This document shows, piece by piece, positions 6,471 through 13,577 of a stretch of 14,511 nt of DNA. The stretch lies in the NCBI GenBank assembly GCA_002347755.1, contig DDXT01000040.1:1-14511 (forward strand). Reading direction: 5' to 3'. This DNA is from Caryophanales bacterium UBA2253 (lineage in GTDB: Bacteria; Bacillota_I; Bacilli_A; ML615J-28; CAG-698). The position numbers and the translations under genes were made by a program. Position 1 is the stretch's first letter. Every line of letters starts with the position of its first letter. Under the pieces are notes generated by a model. The model searched no databases. It was not told the origin of the DNA and saw nothing but the letters and a program-made list of their open reading frames with translations.

Positions 6471-7637
6471 TTATGAAATGAAAATGACCGCAACTTTCAA
6501 GTACAAACTCTCATCCGCCCCGATCAAGGTGGCATGATCCTTGCCCTGAAGGCGAAGTTCCACAATTTTGGCTTCGACTCTTGCGCTTTGGACGCTTTCT
6601 TTGATCATGTTCAAAAACAGTTCCATGGTCAGGTGCTGCGAACAGCTGCAAGTGACTAAAAAGCCGCCTGGGTTTAGGATCTTCAAAGCTTGGGTGTTGA
6701 TGTCAACATAGCCTCGGTAACCTTCTTTGACGGTATCGACGCTTTTGGTAAAAGCTGGAGGATCCAAAACAATGACATCAAATTTTCGGTTCTCGGAACG
6801 GAACAGCCGCAATTGTTCGAAAACATCGGCTTTGAGCGTGGCAATGTTGGAAAAACCATTCATTTCCGCGTGTTTTTTGACCATCTCGAGTGCAGATTCG
6901 CTGACGTCGACCGCCACTACCGATTTGGCTCCGTATTTGGACGCGCAAAGGGAAAATCCCCCGACGTTGCAAAAACAATCCAAGACGTCTTTGCTCTTGA
7001 CGTAGAATTTCAGGTTATCGCGGTTCTCCTTCTGATCAAGAAAGTATCCGGTTTTTTGCCCGTGTTCCAAATCAACCAGCATTTTGAGCCCGTTTTCTTC
7101 AATTTCGACTGTTTCCGGAACTGATCCGTAAATGGTTCCTTTGAATTCGGGAAGGCCTTCTTTTTCCCGAACCGAAACATCATCGCGTTCATAAATGCCT
7201 TTCGGATGGAATATCTCAGTCAAGATCTCCACGATCATGCCTTTCCGAGTCTCCATTCCCAAAGCCAAAAACTGGGTTGAAAGATAATCGCCGTATTTGT
7301 CCACGATCAATCCGGGAAGAAAATCCGATTCCCCAAAAACGACCCGGTAATTGTCCCCATAACCCAGACTGACCCGGTAGTCATTGGCCGCCTTGATGCG
7401 CTTGAAAAAGAATTCCCGATCAACCGGGGTTTCGTCGCGGGAGATGATTCGAACGATGATCTTGGAATGATGGTTGATCATTCCGTAACCGATGAATTTT
7501 CCTTCAAACGACTCCACTCGGGCAATGCTTCCCTGAACGTCTTTTCCTTCGATCTTCAAAACTTCGTTGGCATAAATCCAGGGATGACCCCCCATGATCC
7601 TTTTTTCTTCGTTTTTCTTAAGTTTTACTGTGTACAT
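6471..7637 (-). CDS. rlmI: Class I SAM-dependent 23S rRNA methyltransferase (RlmI family)
   Basis: Predicted to methylate a cytosine (m5C) of 23S rRNA using S-adenosylmethionine. The 388 residues have the RlmI layout: an N-terminal PUA-like RNA-binding region with KKNEEKRIMGGHPWIYANEV at 7-26, the characteristic GQKTGYFLDQ at 193-202, SAM-binding motif I VLDCFCNVGGFSL at 218-230, the acidic end of motif II AVDVSE at 242-247, LDPPAF at 291-296 and TCSCSQH at 329-335, which holds the cysteines used by m5C enzymes. The ATG at 7637 has GAGGT five bases upstream. It is not metabolically linked to its neighbours; it follows the P5C dehydrogenase gene by 55 bases, probably has its own promoter inside the end of that gene, and is followed by a strong terminator. 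The exact target nucleotide is inferred from the family only. Confidence 0.93.
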   Translation of the reverse strand: MYTVKLKKNEEKRIMGGHPWIYANEVLKIEGKDVQGSIARVESFEGKFIGYGMINHHSKIIVRIISRDETPVDREFFFKRIKAANDYRVSLGYGDNYRVVFGESDFLPGLIVDKYGDYLSTQFLALGMETRKGMIVEILTEIFHPKGIYERDDVSVREKEGLPEFKGTIYGSVPETVEIEENGLKMLVDLEHGQKTGYFLDQKENRDNLKFYVKSKDVLDCFCNVGGFSLCASKYGAKSVVAVDVSESALEMVKKHAEMNGFSNIATLKADVFEQLRLFRSENRKFDVIVLDPPAFTKSVDTVKEGYRGYVDINTQALKILNPGGFLVTCSCSQHLTMELFLNMIKESVQSARVEAKIVELRLQGKDHATLIGADESLYLKVAVIFIS

Positions 7638-7679
7638 GTTTTACCTCAGGCCCGGAATGGTTCCCGCGCTTAATTGTAT

Positions 7680-7708
7680 TTTATATACCGATTTACAGCT
7701 GTTCACAA
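7680..7708 (-). promoter_or_regulatory. Candidate promoter for rlmI
   Basis: On the minus strand TTGTGA (7703-7708) and TATAAA (7680-7685) are separated by 17 bases. The -35 lies inside the last codons of the P5C dehydrogenase gene and the -10 just after its stop, about 42 bases before the rlmI start. No terminator is visible between the two genes, so read-through from the upstream operon is also possible. Confidence 0.45.
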
Positions 7709-9249
7709 ATAGATTTGCCTTGCATGTGCAAAACCAAATAATCCGGTCCGCCGGCTTTCGAATCGGTTCCGCTCATGTTGAAGCCGCCAAACGGCTGGTA
7801 ACCGACATAGGCCCCGGTGCACTTGCGGTTCAAATACAAATTGCCGACCTGAAAATCCGCTTTGGCGATCTCCAGATGCTCGCGGTTTTGGGAAATGAGC
7901 GAGCCGGTCAGCCCATATTCGGTATTGTTGGCGACTTCCATGGCTTCTTGGAAATTCTTAACTTTGCAAACGGACAAGAACGGTCCAAAGATCTCTTCTT
8001 GCATGATCCGGGCTTTCGGATCGGCATCAATGACCACCGTCGGTTCAACAAACCAGCCGACCGATCGGTTGGTTTTCCCGCCGGCGACGATTTTCCCTTC
8101 CGCTTTCGCGATCTCGATGTAAGCATTCAGCCGCTGGAAGGCTTGCTCGTCAATGACCGGACCGACATTATTTCCGAAATCGGCAGGATCTCCGACTTTT
8201 AGGTTTTGCGTTTTCTTCACCAGTAACGCCACCATCTCGTCATAAACGTTTTGATGGATGATGGCCCGCGAGCAGGCGCTGCACTTTTGGCCGCTGAAAC
8301 CAAAGGCCGATTTGATGATCTCGTCAGCCGCGAAATTGGTATCGACATTGTCGTCAACGATGATGGCGTCTTTTCCCCCCATTTCCGCGATGACCCGTTT
8401 CAGCCAAATCTGGCCCTTTTGGACTTTGGCGGCTTTCTCATAAATGGCTGCTCCGACTTCTTTTGATCCGGTGAAAGAAATGAACCGGGTTTTCGGATGA
8501 TTGACGATGAATTCGCCGGTTTCCGAACCCCGCCCGGGAATGAAATTGACGACTCCGGCCGGAAGTCCGGCTTCTTCCAAAGCTTCAACGAACTTGAAAG
8601 CGATGACTTGGGTGGTTGAGGCCGGTTTCAAAAGCACGGTGTTTCCGGAGACAACGGCCGCCGAAGTCATTCCCGAAAGGATCGCCAGCGGAAAATTCCA
8701 TGGCGTGATGACCGCTCCCACTCCCAGAGGAATGTAGCGATAAACATTCCGTTCAATCAAAGGATGGCTTTTGACTTTGTCATCGATATGTTCCAATTCC
8801 AAAATCTGGCGTCCGTAATATTCCAAGAAATCGATGGCTTCCGCGGTGTCCGCATCGGCTTCGACCCAAGGTTTTCCGGCTTCCTTGGTCATCAAAGCGC
8901 TGAATTCAAATTTTTTTCGGCGCAAAATGGCCGCCGTTTTAAAAAGGACATCGGCCCGAATCGAAGCATTGACTTTGCTCCAACTCTTAAAGGTTTCCAA
9001 AGCCGTATCCATCGCCAGTTGGGCTTCCTTGATCGAAGCTTGATAAATGGTGCCGATTCTTTCCTGATGATCGGCAGGATTCATGGAATCCAAAGTTCGA
9101 TCCGATTTGATTCGCTTTCCTCCAATGATCAGCGGATATACTTTCCCCAGATCCTTTTTGACTTTTTTTAAAGCTTCCAGGTATTTCTCTTGGTTGGCCG
9201 AATTCGAGAAATCGGTCAACGGTTCGGTTTTGAATTCATACATTGCCAT
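7693..9249 (-). CDS. pruA: L-glutamate gamma-semialdehyde (1-pyrroline-5-carboxylate) dehydrogenase
   Basis: NAD(P)-dependent oxidation of glutamate-5-semialdehyde/P5C to glutamate. The 518 residues match the monofunctional RocA/PruA branch of the aldehyde dehydrogenase superfamily. Visible landmarks are TPWNFP at 182-187, the cofactor loop FTGSKEVG at 259-266, the general-base Glu in AEMGGKDAI (Glu289), the catalytic Cys in SGQKCSACSRAI (Cys323), EIFGPFL in the C-terminal third, and YQPFGGFNMSGTDSKAGG near the end; the last motif is typical of P5C dehydrogenases. The ATG at 9249 has AAGGAG nine bases upstream; a second ATG two codons later is less well spaced. The gene starts 15 bases after the stop of the DAO-family subunit gene, and its ribosome binding site sits in that gap, so it is the sixth gene of the amine dehydrogenase operon. 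Its identity is the main argument that the complex oxidises proline or a relative. Confidence 0.94.
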   Translation of the reverse strand: MAMYEFKTEPLTDFSNSANQEKYLEALKKVKKDLGKVYPLIIGGKRIKSDRTLDSMNPADHQERIGTIYQASIKEAQLAMDTALETFKSWSKVNASIRADVLFKTAAILRRKKFEFSALMTKEAGKPWVEADADTAEAIDFLEYYGRQILELEHIDDKVKSHPLIERNVYRYIPLGVGAVITPWNFPLAILSGMTSAAVVSGNTVLLKPASTTQVIAFKFVEALEEAGLPAGVVNFIPGRGSETGEFIVNHPKTRFISFTGSKEVGAAIYEKAAKVQKGQIWLKRVIAEMGGKDAIIVDDNVDTNFAADEIIKSAFGFSGQKCSACSRAIIHQNVYDEMVALLVKKTQNLKVGDPADFGNNVGPVIDEQAFQRLNAYIEIAKAEGKIVAGGKTNRSVGWFVEPTVVIDADPKARIMQEEIFGPFLSVCKVKNFQEAMEVANNTEYGLTGSLISQNREHLEIAKADFQVGNLYLNRKCTGAYVGYQPFGGFNMSGTDSKAGGPDYLVLHMQGKSICEQL

Positions 9250-9264
9250 ACAGTTTTTCTCCTT

Positions 9265-10410
9265 CTATACTACAGATTTTTCATAAGCGATCGTTTTGGC
9301 TTCTTTGAAACGGGAAATGTTCAAATCAGCGATGTCAATGGTGGGTTTTTGGCCAAGGATGATTTCCGAAAGCAGCAACCCCGTCATCGGCGAAAACATG
9401 AATCCGTGCCCGGAAAAGCCGCAAGCCAGATAGAATCCCGGCCGTTCTTTGACATCCCCGATGATCGGCTGGCGATCCGGCGACATGTTGTAAGACCCGG
9501 CCCATTGGCGCAAGATCCGCAGTTTGGAAATCACCGGCAAAAACTCGGTAACCGTTTTGGCCATCTCATCCAGAAATTTCCAGGAGCTTTCGATGGAATG
9601 GCTGGGAACGGCATCCGGATTGCTGCGGCCCATCAAGAAGTTCCCGTTCGGAACTTGTTGGCAGTAAAGGTTCTTCGCAAACGACATGACCATTGGTCCT
9701 TGAATCTTTTCGATTGGTTCGGTAACCAAGATCTCATGGTTCTCCGGGTAGACCGGGATGTCAATGCCGGCCATCAGCCCGACTTCTTTCGAAAAACCTC
9801 CGGCCGCATTGATGACGTTTTGGGTTTCGATCGTTCTTTTATCGGTGATGACTCGTTCGATTTGGTGATTATTGATGACAATTTCTTTAACTTCTTCATG
9901 GAAAAAGAACAAAACGCCCAGGTTCTTCGCCGCCTGATAAAAAGCATCGTTCATTTTGAAAGGATTAAGGTGTCCGTCGGTCGGACAGAAAGTGGCGCTT
10001 TTGATGGCACTGGTGTTTAAATGGGGAACGATTTGTTTGGCTTCAGCCCGGGTGACTTTCCTAGACGGGATGCCCAAACTGTTTTGCAATTTCACATTTT
10101 CGGTAAATTGACGGTCTTCTTCATCATTGACCGCCACAATCAAATATCCTTCTTGTTTGAATTCGATGTCGCCAGGATATTTTAGGGTCTCTTTGGCCTT
10201 TTCAAAGAATTCAATGCTGGCTTTGGCCAGTTTGCAGTTCATTACCGTGCCCCACTGTTGGCGGATTCCCGCGCCGCAGCGTCCGGTCGCTCCGCTGGTC
10301 AGGTAAGATTTTTCAATGACCACGATGCCCTTAACGCCTTTTTGGGCCAGATGGAAGGCAATGCTGGTGCCGCTGATGCCGGCTCCGACGATGACATAAT
10401 TAGCTTTCAT
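9265..10410 (-). CDS. DAO-family FAD-dependent amine/amino acid dehydrogenase, catalytic subunit (HcnC / PDH beta-like)
   Basis: Flavoprotein of the D-amino acid oxidase/sarcosine oxidase family, 381 residues, expected to carry the substrate-oxidising FAD. The N-terminal dinucleotide motif VGAGISG is at 8-14, followed by TSGATGRCGAGIRQQWG (about 38-54), a stretch characteristic of sarcosine oxidase beta and archaeal dye-linked proline dehydrogenase beta subunits; INAAGGFSKEVG lies in the middle and DRQPIIGD plus ACGFSGHGFMFSP near the C-terminus. No signal peptide is visible, so it is cytoplasmic. Its start overlaps the BFD-type gene by 11 bases and the P5C dehydrogenase gene follows directly. 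The sequence alone allows L-proline, sarcosine, glycine or hydroxyproline-type substrates; the P5C dehydrogenase neighbour favours L-proline. Confidence 0.9.
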   Translation of the reverse strand: MKANYVIVGAGISGTSIAFHLAQKGVKGIVVIEKSYLTSGATGRCGAGIRQQWGTVMNCKLAKASIEFFEKAKETLKYPGDIEFKQEGYLIVAVNDEEDRQFTENVKLQNSLGIPSRKVTRAEAKQIVPHLNTSAIKSATFCPTDGHLNPFKMNDAFYQAAKNLGVLFFFHEEVKEIVINNHQIERVITDKRTIETQNVINAAGGFSKEVGLMAGIDIPVYPENHEILVTEPIEKIQGPMVMSFAKNLYCQQVPNGNFLMGRSNPDAVPSHSIESSWKFLDEMAKTVTEFLPVISKLRILRQWAGSYNMSPDRQPIIGDVKERPGFYLACGFSGHGFMFSPMTGLLLSEIILGQKPTIDIADLNISRFKEAKTIAYEKSVV

Positions 10411-10681
10411 GTTTGGTTCCCTCCACGATGGCGCTGATCTTAACCCCGGTCGTTACCGGCCGTATCTTGGCCATCGGAATGTCTTCCAGGCGTTTATTCA
10501 AAAATTTGCTTAATTCTCTTTGGACCAATTGACCGCAGGTGTTTCCCTGGCAAGGACCCATTCCCACGCGCAGCAAACGTTTAAGTTCTTCGATGTCGGT
10601 ATAGCCTTTTTCCATCAAATCGTATAGATCCTGAAGGGTAACGTCTTCGCACCGACAAATCATCACGTCTTTTTTATTCAT
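10400..10681 (-). CDS. BFD-type [2Fe-2S] small subunit of the amine dehydrogenase
   Basis: A 93-residue protein consisting of a single bacterioferritin-associated-ferredoxin (BFD/Fer2_BFD) domain. The ligand pattern C-x-C-x32-C-x4-C is complete: Cys9 and Cys11 in ICRCEDVT, Cys44 and Cys49 in GPCQGNTC. It would hold one [2Fe-2S] cluster as an electron relay. In HcnB-like and proline-dehydrogenase alpha-like proteins this domain is usually fused to the C-terminus of the NAD/FAD subunit; here it is a separate gene, and the FAD subunit is correspondingly short. The ATG overlaps the TGA stop of the 4Fe-4S gene (ATGA) and the 3' end overlaps the next gene by 11 bases, so translation is coupled. Confidence 0.9.
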   Translation of the reverse strand: MNKKDVMICRCEDVTLQDLYDLMEKGYTDIEELKRLLRVGMGPCQGNTCGQLVQRELSKFLNKRLEDIPMAKIRPVTTGVKISAIVEGTKHES

Positions 10682-11157
10682 ATTCGCCCTCGAATCGCTA
10701 TGAAATCATAAAGATGTTTCTTGTTCGTCAAGACCTGAACCAAAGCGGTTTTATCCTGAGCCTTGCCCAGAGTGACTTTCTCGATTTTGGCCTCGCCGAT
10801 GATCTCGCCGGCCCGGTTGACGGCCGTCCAAATTTCTTCCGCGGCCGGAAGCGGCAGCATTTCATAGGAGATTTTGAAACGAACCTGATCCCCGACGATT
10901 TGGGCAACACTGATGGCCAGTCCCGGACAACTGAATACACAAATTCCGCAGCCGGTGCAAAGCGAAAAGTCGACGGTCGGACGGTGGTTGATGTTTTCGC
11001 CGATGGTGATGGCATGGAACGGACAGCTGGTGCTGCACGGATTGCAGGGAATCTCTTCATAGCACTCTACTATGGCTTTTGGTTTCAAAAGGGCTGATTC
11101 CCCCGGAAAACAGGATCTAATCTGCTCTTGGGTCGGAATTCCGTCTTTATTCAACAT
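10678..11157 (-). CDS. 4Fe-4S ferredoxin-domain subunit of the amine dehydrogenase (PDH gamma-like)
   Basis: A 159-residue iron-sulphur protein with two cluster motifs: Cys32, 38, 41 and 45 (ECYEEIPCNPCSTSCP, an unusual C-x5-C-x2-C-x3-CP) and a regular CX2CX2CX3CP at Cys67, 70, 73 and 77. The remaining C-terminal half has no cysteine ligands and resembles the extra domain seen in proline dehydrogenase gamma-type subunits. It is expected to pass electrons between the flavin subunits. The ATG at 11157 is preferred because GGGAGG sits eight bases upstream; another ATG two codons earlier is only two bases from it. A longer open frame to 11370 would overlap the FAD subunit by over 200 bases and is rejected. 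With this start the overlap with the upstream gene is 11 bases. Confidence 0.9.
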   Translation of the reverse strand: MLNKDGIPTQEQIRSCFPGESALLKPKAIVECYEEIPCNPCSTSCPFHAITIGENINHRPTVDFSLCTGCGICVFSCPGLAISVAQIVGDQVRFKISYEMLPLPAAEEIWTAVNRAGEIIGEAKIEKVTLGKAQDKTALVQVLTNKKHLYDFIAIRGRI

Positions 11158-12241
11158 GAACATGGCCTCCCAATTTCTTGATCCCGACCCGGATTTTTTC
11201 TCCGAACGGACCATTTCGCAGTGTTTCCAACTGTTGATGATAAGATAATAATAATTCTTGATGATGCGGATGGGTTTTTCCCAAACGGTCGCAAGCCGCC
11301 AGTCCCGCGATCCCGCCTTCAACAATGGCGCTGCTGGCTTCCTCGATCCCCGCGGCGTCGCCGCAGACAAAAAGATTCGGAAGGCTGGTCTCGTGGTTTT
11401 CGTCGACGACCGGAACCAATCCTCCCAATTCGCCGACGTATTTCAGGTTGACGCCAACCATCGCCAAGAGGTTGATCAAAGGGGTCAAACCGACGGCGAT
11501 GCAGACGGCATCAACTTCATAAACTTTTTCGCTCCCGGGAATTTCTTCCCATTGGTCATTTAATTTTACGGTAATGATCTTTTCGACGGAATCTTTTCCT
11601 TCCGCCCGTTTAATGGTGCAAGAAGTGACGATGTCGACTCCCAAACGCCGAATCTTCGAAGCATGCACTTTATAACCGCCGATTTTCGGAGCGGCTTCAA
11701 TGATGGCCTGAACGATCACTCCCGCTTGCATCAGCTGATAACTGACGATCAACCCGATGTTTCCGCTGCCGACCATGACAACTTTATGCCCCGGCCGGAC
11801 TCCGTAAACATTCATCAGCGTTTGGACCGCTCCGGCTCCGTAAATCCCGGGGAGATCATTGTTTTCAAAGGCCAACACTTTTTCGCTGGCACCGGTGGCG
11901 ACGATGATGACTTTCCCTTGGATCTTAAAATAACGATCGTCTTGTAAAACCGTCAAAACCTGGTCTGAATAAAGGCCGACGACGGTGGCATTGACCATGA
12001 TTTCCACCAGGCCGGGAAAAGCCTGCAAATCATTGATCAATTTTTGGGCAATGTTGAAACCACGGGTTTTAGCGTATTGTTCTTCCGACCCGAAAAACAT
12101 ATGCGTTTGTTTGATCAGCTGACCGCCCAAGCGATGGTTTCGGTCGATGATCACGACGCTTTGGCCCGCTTCCGCGGCCATTTTGGCCGCGCAAAGCCCA
12201 GCCGGGCCGCCGCCGATGATGACTAAATCGCGATTAATCAT
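11147..12241 (-). CDS. FAD/NAD-dependent oxidoreductase subunit (HcnB / PDH alpha-like, lacking the BFD tail)
   Basis: A 364-residue pyridine-nucleotide-disulphide-type flavoprotein. FAD motif VIIGGGPAG is at 7-15, ATGA at 115-118, PGIYGAGAVQTLMN at 131-144, a second nucleotide-binding glycine motif VGSGNIG at 157-163 suggesting NAD(H), and the C-terminal FAD-contact FVCGDAAGIEEA near 298-309. No redox-active CxxC is present. It resembles hydrogen cyanide synthase HcnB and the alpha subunit of archaeal dye-linked proline dehydrogenases, but is about 100 residues shorter because the C-terminal BFD domain is encoded separately downstream. The ATG at 12241 is chosen over an in-frame GTG three codons earlier because AAAGGTGAG is spaced for the ATG; the GTG itself lies inside that ribosome binding site. 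It overlaps the 2Fe-2S gene by 8 bases. Likely role: electron output, possibly to NAD+ or another acceptor. Confidence 0.9.
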   Translation of the reverse strand: MINRDLVIIGGGPAGLCAAKMAAEAGQSVVIIDRNHRLGGQLIKQTHMFFGSEEQYAKTRGFNIAQKLINDLQAFPGLVEIMVNATVVGLYSDQVLTVLQDDRYFKIQGKVIIVATGASEKVLAFENNDLPGIYGAGAVQTLMNVYGVRPGHKVVMVGSGNIGLIVSYQLMQAGVIVQAIIEAAPKIGGYKVHASKIRRLGVDIVTSCTIKRAEGKDSVEKIITVKLNDQWEEIPGSEKVYEVDAVCIAVGLTPLINLLAMVGVNLKYVGELGGLVPVVDENHETSLPNLFVCGDAAGIEEASSAIVEGGIAGLAACDRLGKTHPHHQELLLSYHQQLETLRNGPFGEKIRVGIKKLGGHVHVE

Positions 12242-12542
12242 GGATCTCACCTTTGTTGGTTTGGGAAACCACGATCATGCCGGGTTTCAAAAGAGTAATG
12301 CAGGTCTTAACATTGGGAACGCCGTCCACGATCATGTGGCAGGATGAACAATTGCCGATGGCACAGTAGAATCCGCGGGGCCGATGCAAACGGGAACTTT
12401 CACTGAGTTTTTTGATGCCGAGGGCATGAAGGGCTGAAGCAATGGTGTCGCCTTCATACCCGCAGACGAACTGACCGTTAAAAGTAAAAGGAACCTGAGC
12501 CTTTTGCTCGAAACAGAGAATGGGATGTTGGATGATTCTCAA
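12234..12542 (-). CDS. [2Fe-2S] subunit, HcnA-like
   Basis: A 102-residue plant-type ferredoxin-fold subunit like HcnA and the N-terminal part of sarcosine oxidase alpha. The cluster ligands are Cys60, Cys65, Cys68 and Cys81 (C-x4-C-x2-C-x12-C), preceded by the HRPRGFYC sequence typical of the group, and GYEGDTIASALHALG at 28-42 matches the fold. The start is a TTG at 12542; no in-frame ATG exists before residue 70, and a strong GAGGTGA lies seven bases upstream, so TTG is well supported. As first gene it sits about 25 bases from the predicted transcription start. The overlap with the FAD subunit is 8 bases. Together with the next four genes it forms a five-polypeptide flavo-iron-sulphur complex. 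Confidence 0.9.
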   Translation of the reverse strand: MRIIQHPILCFEQKAQVPFTFNGQFVCGYEGDTIASALHALGIKKLSESSRLHRPRGFYCAIGNCSSCHMIVDGVPNVKTCITLLKPGMIVVSQTNKGEIHD

Positions 12543-12544
12543 GA

Positions 12545-12556
12545 TGCTTTCACCTC
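12545..12556 (-). promoter_or_regulatory. Ribosome binding site deciding the TTG start of the 2Fe-2S subunit
   Basis: Minus-strand GAGGTGA upstream of TTG at 12542, with about seven bases between. There is no competing ATG in the frame nearby, so this site fixes the non-ATG start of the first gene of the operon. Confidence 0.7.
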
Positions 12557-12571
12557 ATATAATTCATCGTT

Positions 12572-12600
12572 ATTATAACACAAACGCTTTCATTAATAAA
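12572..12600 (-). promoter_or_regulatory. Promoter of the amine dehydrogenase / P5C dehydrogenase operon
   Basis: Extended -10 TGTTATAAT with TATAAT at 12572-12577, a 17-base spacer, and a weak -35 TTTATT at 12595-12600. Architecture and flanking bases are almost the same as at the branched-chain operon promoter, and the -10 plus spacer core is identical to that of the promoter at 14331. Predicted leader is about 22-25 bases. Confidence 0.75.
12579..12592 (-). promoter_or_regulatory. cre-like element inside the promoter spacer
   Basis: Minus-strand TGAAAGCGTTTGTG agrees with the first 11 positions of a consensus cre (TGAAAGCGTTTTCA) and diverges in the last three. It lies between -35 and -10, where binding would exclude RNA polymerase. 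Only a half-site is convincing, so confidence is limited. Confidence 0.4.
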
Positions 12601-12623
12601 GGTATTTCCCGCTTTTTGGATGT

Positions 12624-12647
12624 AAAAAAAGGTCCCCAAATGGGGAC
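12624..12647 (-). terminator. Rho-independent terminator of the glycosylase-like gene
   Basis: GTCCCC (12632-12637) and GGGGAC (12642-12647) form a 6-base GC-rich stem with a 4-base loop; on the minus strand it is followed by C and seven T residues. It begins 14 bases after the stop of the glycosylase-like gene and isolates it from the amine dehydrogenase operon promoter. Confidence 0.88.
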
Positions 12648-12660
12648 AAAATTCCATGGT

Positions 12661-13485
12661 TTATTTTTGGCAGGACGGGCAATAATAGATGCTTCCACCC
12701 ATGTAAGCTTCTTTCACGATGGCGCCTCCGCATTTTGGACATCCGCTTTCGGCTTTTCGGCTGCAAAGGATGACCTCATATCCGCCCGGATGGCCGAACA
12801 AGTCGGTTTCGGTATTGCGGCCGCCATGATCGCTCATTTTCTTAAGCGTCGATTTGAGCGCCGTGAAGAGGTTCTTTTTTTCCTCTCCGCTTAACGTGTT
12901 CAGTTTGCGTTTGGGGTTGATCCCGGCATAAAACAAAATGTCTTGAAGGGTTCCGTTCCCGAGTCCGGGTATTCTTTGCTCAGCGGCCAGAAAAGCTTTG
13001 ACGGACAGTTTTTCGGCCGGACTATTCAAAATCAGACCCTGAAAATAATTTTCGTTAAATTCGTCTGTTAGCGGCGATGGCTTTTCGACGGATCCCAAAT
13101 AGTACGGATCATCGGTTTTCCCGTTGATCAACAAAAACAATCCGCCGTACATTTGCACCGAAGCCGACAAAAAAGTTCCGTTCGCAAACTCTAACAGCAA
13201 TTGATGCTTGGGGGTAAGTTCGGCTTTGCTTGGGGAATAACGCAAAGAAACGCCGTCGGAGAAAACCAACTTGTCCGGTCCGATGATCACCTCGACCATT
13301 CCTCCGCGCGCGAAAGCATTGTCAATCTGTTTTCCCGTCAGTCGGATGACATAATCATTCAGGTTCTTGTTAAGCCAGGCGAATTTGTGCGGCGAAGAAT
13401 TGACCGTTACTTTGACGATCGTCTTTCCAACCAGATGGGAATTGATTTGTTCGGCTAAATTGCAACTCTCCGGAATTTCCAACAT
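12661..13485 (-). CDS. Fpg/Nei-family DNA glycosylase homologue lacking the N-terminal catalytic proline
   Basis: A 274-residue member of the formamidopyrimidine-DNA glycosylase/endonuclease VIII fold. The N-terminus reads MLEIPES, aligning with MPELPEV of MutM but with Leu in place of the Pro2 nucleophile; Glu3 and the PE at 5-6 are kept. The helix-two-turn-helix region is clear (EQRIPGLGNGTLQDILFYAGINP, 169-191 in two segments: Gly174-Asn177 and Ile184-Pro191), and the C-terminal zinc finger has Cys249, 252, 269 and 272 in exact C-x2-C-x16-C-x2-C spacing. The beta-hairpin arginine expected before the last cysteine pair is replaced (YMGGSIYYC), and the MutM Lys57 region reads ARGGMV. The ATG at 13485 has AGAGGAG suitably placed, so the N-terminus is not a start-site error. 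It may be a DNA-binding relative with a different or lost activity. It is monocistronic, with a promoter and terminator of its own. Confidence 0.88.
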   Translation of the reverse strand: MLEIPESCNLAEQINSHLVGKTIVKVTVNSSPHKFAWLNKNLNDYVIRLTGKQIDNAFARGGMVEVIIGPDKLVFSDGVSLRYSPSKAELTPKHQLLLEFANGTFLSASVQMYGGLFLLINGKTDDPYYLGSVEKPSPLTDEFNENYFQGLILNSPAEKLSVKAFLAAEQRIPGLGNGTLQDILFYAGINPKRKLNTLSGEEKKNLFTALKSTLKKMSDHGGRNTETDLFGHPGGYEVILCSRKAESGCPKCGGAIVKEAYMGGSIYYCPSCQK

Positions 13486-13543
13486 ACAGGGTTCTCCTCT
13501 CTAACATGCCATGCCTTGTAAATGCTTGGTCTTTGAAAAGAAG

Positions 13544-13577
13544 AAAAAAGCCCCCTTGAAAAGGAAGCGGGGTTTTC
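13544..13577 (-). terminator. Terminator-like hairpin in the leader of the glycosylase-like gene
   Basis: On the minus strand an AAAACCCC arm (13576-13569) plus CTT pairs with AAGGGG and following T residues (13557-13546) with a bulge, and is followed by CTTTTTTC. It lies between a predicted promoter (13628-13656) and the gene start at 13485, so it could be an attenuator, or the end of a short transcript of about 80 bases. Flanking arms at 13536-13548 and 13585-13597 are perfectly complementary over 13 bases and could pair across it. Confidence 0.5.

Noticed and set aside
7638..7692. Terminator between the P5C dehydrogenase gene and rlmI
   Set aside because: The only self-complementary stretch (GGAA/TTCC around 7655-7664) is short and lacks a T-tract on the minus strand.
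9190..10020. 276-codon plus-strand open frame, with similar ones at 7594-8202, 2827-3309 and 6690-7124
   Set aside because: They are antisense to genes with clear family motifs; composition (Phe-, Asp-, Arg-rich runs) is that of complementary-strand shadows and none has a promoter or ribosome binding site.
10678..11370. Longer version of the 4Fe-4S subunit starting at 11370
   Set aside because: It would overlap the FAD subunit by more than 200 bases with a Ser/Arg-rich non-homologous N-terminus; the ATG at 11157 has a well-spaced GGGAGG.
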